Shown here piece after piece: positions 45,339 to 51,448 of a stretch of DNA of 51,448 nt. How positions within the stretch are numbered: the first letter of the stretch is position 1; every line of letters starts with the position of its first letter. The DNA is from Oscillospiraceae bacterium. Lineage in GTDB: Bacteria > Bacillota > Clostridia > TANB77 > CAG-508. Location of the stretch: positions 1 through 51,448 of the forward strand of contig WRFS01000013.1 of the NCBI GenBank assembly GCA_009778695.1. The letters run 5' to 3'. The position numbers and the translations under genes were made by a program. Below the pieces are notes generated by a model. The model ran no database searches and had not been told where the DNA came from. It saw only the letters and a list, made by a program, of their open reading frames with translations.

Positions 45339-45388
45339 CTCATATTGTGGTACTATAGATGTATCAATAATTTAAGGGGGAAGAAATT

Positions 45389-48300
45389 ATGAGAAAAGAA
45401 AAAGAAGTCCTGAGTAAAAATTTAAAATTATCAAAATTAAAAGTTATCGCAATAATTGTATTTATTGTGATGACTTTTAATTTATTTGCACCAACAGCAT
45501 TTGCAATAGCAGAGAATTTTTCAAATACAGAAGCAATAACAGATGAAACAACAAACGATAACACAGAGAACTCAACATCAGACGAGACAAAAATACCAAC
45601 AATAATAGGAGAAGACATAAGCCAAAGAGAAGAAAATGTAAAAAGGTTTTGGTTAGATAATGGCACAGAAATTGCAGCAATATATCTAGAGCCAGTACAT
45701 TATATGCAAGATGGTAAACTTGTGGATATAGACAATAGCTTAACAGAAGCAGTAGATGATACGTCGGATCAAATATTAAAAAATAAAGCAAATAATTTTA
45801 ATGTAGAACTAGTAAAACAAACAAATCCGAACAAGTTAGCGACAATAAAATCAAAAGACTACAAAATCAATTGGAGTTTGGCAAATGCAAATAAAGTAAG
45901 GGTAAGCCAAAGTACAGAAACTCCTGAATTACTAGAACAAGACAGCAAATACAAAAACAGTGAAAAGTTAAACTTAAAAAATTTACAATCATCAGTAACA
46001 TATAAAGATATATTAAATAATGTGGATATAGAATATGTGGTAGAATCTGCAAAAATAAAAGAAAACATAATACTAAAAAATAGTGATGCAATAAACCAAA
46101 ACTTAGAATTTACATTAGATGTAGGAAATAAACTAAAAGCAGAACTAAATGAAAATAACCAAATAGTAATATACGAAACAAACATAGACACCCCAGTATT
46201 TATAATGGACACACCATATATGTATGATAGTAGCCAAGGACAAAATGAATACAGTAACGACATAAAGATAAAACTAGAACCAACAAAGAAAAAAGGCGAA
46301 TACACATTAACAATAATACCAAATAAAGAATGGCTAAAATCACCAGAAAGAGTATATCCAGTAACAATCGACCCAACAACAAGCACATCATTAGATAGGA
46401 GCACCATAAAAGATACATACATATACAATGGAGATACCAATAATAGTACAAGGGGAAACGCACATATATTAAGAATAGGAAACACAAAATGGCTTGGACC
46501 AAATGGAGGAGCAAGTGGCTCTGGGAATCCAGTGAGGAGCTTAATAAAATTTACATTACCAACACTAAACTCAGGTGACCAAGTAATAGGTGCATATTTA
46601 AGTATATATAATTACCCAAAAACAACTGAATGGACACCACCAACAAGAGAATTGCAAATAGATGCACACAAAATAACTGCAAATTGGGAAGAAGGTACAG
46701 CATATTGGAGTAATACCAATGCTAACTATACTAGTAAAATAGAAGATGCAATTACATATAAATATAATTCGAGTACTCCAAATACAATGTATGAAAAAGT
46801 ATTTAATATAGCAGGAATGGTAAAAGAGTGGTATCTAACTGGAAATAACTATGGAGTGATGTTAAAAGAGCATGCAGAAGTAACAGGATATAAAACCGAA
46901 GGAGATGCGTATTTTGTTTCATCAGATACAAGTACTACATACTTGAATGCTAGACCAAATATAATAATAGAATATAGGAATCAAACAGGATTAGAGGGAT
47001 ATTTAAGTTGCCATACTCAAACAGCAGGAAGGGCAGGAACAATATACACAAACGACTATAATGGAAATTTAACATTAATTCATCCAGATGCAGCAACCCC
47101 AGGTAATAGGCTACCTGTTGGTATTAGCCACGTATATAATTCAAATGACAAAGATAAAGACATAAAAGCAAGTGTAGTAAGTAAATATGGAAACGGATTT
47201 ATGCTGAATATTTCAACAACAATAACTAAACAAACAATTGGCAGTACAGAATATGCAGTATATAAAGACGAAGATGGAACCATGCACTATTTTCCAAAAC
47301 AAGGAACAACTACTACATATATTGATGAAGATAATTCTGGACTAAAACTAACGCTAACCAATAACGTATTTACAATGGAAGATAAAGATGGAAACAAGCA
47401 AACATTTGAAAAAAGAGGAACATCGGCAGCTTGGGGATTAACAAAAATAATAGACACAAGTGGGAATACAAACGTACTAACATTCGATTCAGCCACACCA
47501 AATGATTTTGTAATAACAAAAATAACGGATGGAGCAGGTGTAGCATTAAATTTAGCATATACAAGTGGTAAATTAAGCTCAATAACAGATACAGCAGGAA
47601 GAGTAACAAAATATGCTTATGATTCAACAGGAAATTTGTCAACAATAACATATCCTGATGGGAAAGTAACCACATATACATATTCAGTAACTTTATTAAC
47701 TTCAGCAAAGAACTATGATGGAGCACACATAGATTATACATACTACACAGCAAATGTAGCAAGAGTGAGTACAATAAAAGAATACTCAAAAGCAAATGAA
47801 TTGGGGAATTCATTGACTATTGCGTATGCTTACAATGTAACAACATTTACAGATAATAGAGGATATGTAAACAATATAACATTTAACGATTGTGGACAGG
47901 CAATAAGTACAGCAGATTTTGGTACAGGCACACAAGATATAAATAATGCATATGGACAAAACTTTGCGTATGGAAATACAGGCGGAGCAAAGAATAATGT
48001 AACCCAAGTAGGAAAACTAGCAAAACCAGTAACTAATTTATTGTATAATGGAAATGCAGAGTATGATGGGAAATGGTCGTTATCACAATGGAGTACAGTA
48101 GCAGGAACAGGGGCTTATTCAACAGAAAAAGCATATGTTGGAAGTAGAAGTATAAAGATAGTAAGTACAGCAAGTGTAAACACAGAACCAGTATTTGTAC
48201 AAAGTGTAACGATACCAAAAGGGAAAACATATACATTTTCTGCAGAAATGCAAAATAATATACCAAATACAGCATCAGGTGGAGCGGTATTAATATTATA

Positions 48301-51300
48301 TTACTATAATGGAGCAGGAACAAAAATAACAGAAAGAACAACACAAACAGTTAAAAATACAAATGGTGCATGGGAAAAAATGAGTTTAACATTTAATTAT
48401 CCAGCAGATGCAACAAGTAATGTAACTGTAGCTATAGGGATAGTAGATGCAATAGGTACAGCATATTTTGATGCGATACAACTAGAAGAAGGAGCAGTAG
48501 CAAATCCATTTAATTTGGTAGAAAATGCAGGATTTAACGATGGATTAACAAGTTGGAGTAAAAATGCAAATTGTACCACATCGGATGATGTTACATCAGA
48601 TAATGGAAATAATGTTTTTAAAATAGTTGGGGACATTACACTTGATAAAAGTACAGGACAAACAATGAAAAATTCAGGCAAAAAAGGCGATATATACAAT
48701 TTTAGTGTGTGGCATAAATCGAATGGCGTAGTAAAAAGTAACGGAAGTCCAAGAATAGCAATAAGATTTATAGATAGCACTGGAGCATACGTAGCTCAAA
48801 ACACTCAAATAAATGCAGGAAGCAATGCATGGGAATATACTTCTACGGTAGCAATAGCGGATAGAGACTATGTTGAAATACGAATATTATTAATATTTTT
48901 TAACAATGTGAATACTATGCTTTTTGACAATGTTAGCTTAGTAAAAGACGAAATAGGCAATAGTTATTCATATGATGCAAATGGAAATGTTGTAAATACC
49001 CAAGACAGTGCAAAGCAAAATAGCAATTTTGAATATAACGGAAATAACCAATTAACAAAAGAAATAAATCCAAAAGGGGGTTCATTCACATATACTTATG
49101 ATACAACAGTAAAAGACAGATTGTTAAGTGCAACAAGCACAGCAGGGCAGAAGTATAGCTTTACATATGATAGCATGGGAAATGCAACAAGTGCAAAAGT
49201 GGAATCAACAAGTTCAACAACGCCGTATATGCAAGCAAATGCAGGATATAGCAGTGATGGAAGATACCAAACCACAGCAACAGATACAAGTGATAATGTA
49301 ACAACATATGAATACAATACAAATAATGGAACAGTAAAATCAGTAACAGATCCAAAAGGAGACAAGGTAAATTATACTTATGACGGCATGGACAGGTTAA
49401 TAAATGTATCACAAACAGATACAAGCAAGACATACTCAAATGGATATACCTATGAAAATGATAGTTTGAAAACAATAACACATAATGGAACAACATACAC
49501 ATTCAACTACGATAATTGGAACAATGTAAAAAATGTGTTTGTAGGAAGCCAAAATTTAATAACAAACAACTATGAAGGAAATAATGGAAAGCTCACATCA
49601 GCAACATATGGAAACGGACAAACAGTATCTTACACATACGACAGATTCTACAGAATGGTAACCCAAGCAAAAGCACAAGGAACATATCAATATAATTATG
49701 ATGCAAGAGGAAATTTAGCATATACACAAGACCCAACAGGAACAAGAGAATATTACTTTTATGATTTAATAGATAGAATGACAAAATTTAGAAATGATAA
49801 TGGGTTATTGGGAAGTTATACTTATGATGAAAATAGCAATTTAAGTAGTAGAACATTCAGTTTAAATGGTAGTAATTTAAACAAGATGAATTATATTTTT
49901 GATAAAGATAACAGATTAACAAGCCAAACAATAGGAGATGGCACAACAACCACAGCAACACAGGCAGTAACTTATGACAGTTTATCAAGACCAACAAGTG
50001 TAAAAACAACAGCAGGTTCAAACAGCTATACAACAAGTTATGGATATGTAAATACAGCAACAGCAAATAAAACAACGCCATTAATTGCAAGCGTAACAAA
50101 TGGAAGTAATGCAGCACTAAATTATACGTATGATAAAAATGGCAATATTGAAACTATTTCAAATGGCTCAATCTTGCAACAAAAGTACTATTATGATGGA
50201 TTAAATCAATTAATTCGTGAAGATAATGTTGCACAAAACAAGATTATAGTATATAATTATGACATCGGCGGGAATATTACTTCTAAGGTAGAGTATCCAT
50301 ATACTACAAACTTGCTAGACACTTCTAAAACAGACCAAGTTACAAAGAATGGAGTTACCTCTACTTATAACGCTAGCACCCAAGAGATTACATTAAACGG
50401 TACTTGTACTGCAGATAATACATGTTTTAACTTTAATAGCCAAATTAATATATTAAATGGGAAGCCATATAAATCAATGGTTAAATATGTATCAGGAACT
50501 ATTAGTAACGTTACAAGTAGCACAATGTTACAATTACAGGTAAACGATTATACATTTGGAAACTTTGCACAATTACAAAATAATGATTTTTTTGGAAGTG
50601 TTAAAACTTCAACTCAAGATATAACCTATGTTCACAATAATATTCGTATAGACAATGGAGTTATATTAAATAATTACAAAATAAAGGTAATGTTAGCAGA
50701 ATCAACCGTGACAGAGTATGTACCATATACTGGAGGAACATTAGGGACTGCCACAAGTACAAAAACATACACATATGGAAACGTGAACTGGCGAGACCAG
50801 CTTACATCCTACGATGGCAAAGCAATAACTTATGATGCGATAGGTAATGTTACCTCTTACAATGGGAATACATATACTTGGCAAAATGGTAGAGAATTAC
50901 AAAAAATGACTATTGGAACAAGCACTTATTCATACAAATATAATGATGCGGGAATACGTACAGAAAAAAATGTAGGAGGAACAATAGTCAAATACTACGT
51001 TGAAGGAAGTAAAATAATATATGAACAATCTGACTGGAACGGCGGAACATTTGTATATTATCAATATGATTCAAGCGATAATGTAATAGGCATGAAATAT
51101 AACGGAGTTCAGTATTATTATATTAAGAATGCACAACGGAGATATTATTGGTATTCTTAACTCTAGCCTTCAACAAGTAGTTTCATACACATACGACAGC
51201 TGGGGTGCAACGATAGCAATTAAAGATGCAAACGGAAATATTATTACGGACTACAACAACATAGGATACCTTAACTTGATGCGTTATAGGAGCTACCATT

Positions 51301-51448
51301 TAGACCAGGAGACAGGTTTATATTATCTTCAGTCGAGATATTATTCGCCGGAGTGGCGGTAGATTCCTTAATGCAGACGGAGTTTTACTGGATGCTAGTG
51401 CTGGTTTGATTGGTACAAATATGTATTTATATTGTGCAAATAATCCTA
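45389..51448 (+). CDS. Secreted RHS/YD-repeat giant protein, partial, two CGG +1 sites
   Basis: Signal peptide to about residue 40, a low-complexity Thr/Glu region, a DNRLRE-type domain (about 330-540), a 6-bladed or spiral YD-repeat region with lectin-like modules (about 880-1180 and 1650-1770), and the RHS core. CGG at 51137 (codon 1917) lies before GDIIGIL, and CGG at 51357 before GRFLNADG. Skipping the C each time restores the invariant core sequence NAQGDIIG and SPEWGRFLNADG, and the frame stays open to the window end. Such proteins usually encapsulate a variable C-terminal toxin, which would lie beyond 51448. No CGG is in frame in the first 1,916 codons. Confidence 0.85.

Noticed and set aside
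45477-50117. Many long minus-strand readings opposite the RHS gene
   Set aside because: They are Leu-rich shadows caused by the codon bias of a long AT-rich gene and lack ribosome binding sites.
10838-51359. The frameshifts as sequencing or assembly errors
   Set aside because: Random or motif-driven errors would hit GG in all three codon phases and non-coding DNA, and would include deletions and other bases. All are an inserted C before a GGN codon, in unrelated contexts. Only raw reads can settle this completely.
10838-51359. Plain codon reassignment of CGG (for example to Trp or Gln)
   Set aside because: Reassignment without a shift cannot rescue these genes, because the downstream sequence is in the +1 frame in every case.

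Overview
The window looks like chromosome of an AT-rich, endospore-forming Firmicute, probably a clostridial relative. It carries sporulation sigma factor SigG, a YlmC/YmxH-type protein, a CwlD-like amidase, a GerA-type germinant-receptor operon and two proteins with Spo0A-type DNA-binding domains. No species can be named from the sequence alone.

The main observation concerns decoding. Ten genes here look frameshifted, and every break is the same: one extra C directly before a glycine codon GGN, so that an in-frame CGG stands where a one-base skip restores the expected protein. I count 17 such sites: Fic 1, serine recombinase 4, helicase 3, truncated M15-like gene 1, P-type ATPase 1, cwlD 2, gerAA 1, gerAB 1, rluD 1, RHS protein 2. 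I found no in-frame CGG in the other resident-looking genes, while CGG in the other two frames is common. Only two genes, both of different base composition, carry CGG that must be read as Arg. The simplest reading is that this lineage reads CGG with a +1 shift, so that CGGN yields Gly. I therefore annotate the split genes as single CDSs.

Layout. 1-5.6 kb: rplU, rpmA, a HigBA-like toxin-antitoxin pair, obg, a DnaJ-domain gene and an HtrA protease. 5.6-20.7 kb: an accessory block bordered by two reciprocal fragments of one peptidoglycan-hydrolase gene that share a 132-bp near-identical segment. It holds a ricin-lectin metalloprotease, membrane proteins, a Spo0A-like regulator, a Fic toxin with its antitoxin, a second Fic protein, a large serine recombinase, an ABC exporter, a helicase with 292-bp tandem repeats and an orphan antitoxin. 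20.8-31 kb: a P-type ATPase, then cwlD-gerAA-gerAC-gerAB and a PepSY-like protein, ylmC and sigG. 31-37 kb: a decayed PIN module, an AlbA-type ATP-binding protein, a PfkB kinase with an inositol-phosphatase-like gene, a foreign-looking gene and hemolysin III. 37-45 kb: two large polytopic membrane proteins (one GT-C-like), an FGE/lectin-fold protein, lspA-rluD, rluB, tmRNA and a Spo0A-C protein. 45.4 kb to the end: a secreted RHS/YD-repeat giant that runs off the window.

The second notable observation is a family of about 175-bp palindromic repeats (six copies). They have a conserved core, arms that differ between copies but stay complementary within each copy, GTTAC-type ends and, in three copies, an 8-bp target duplication.
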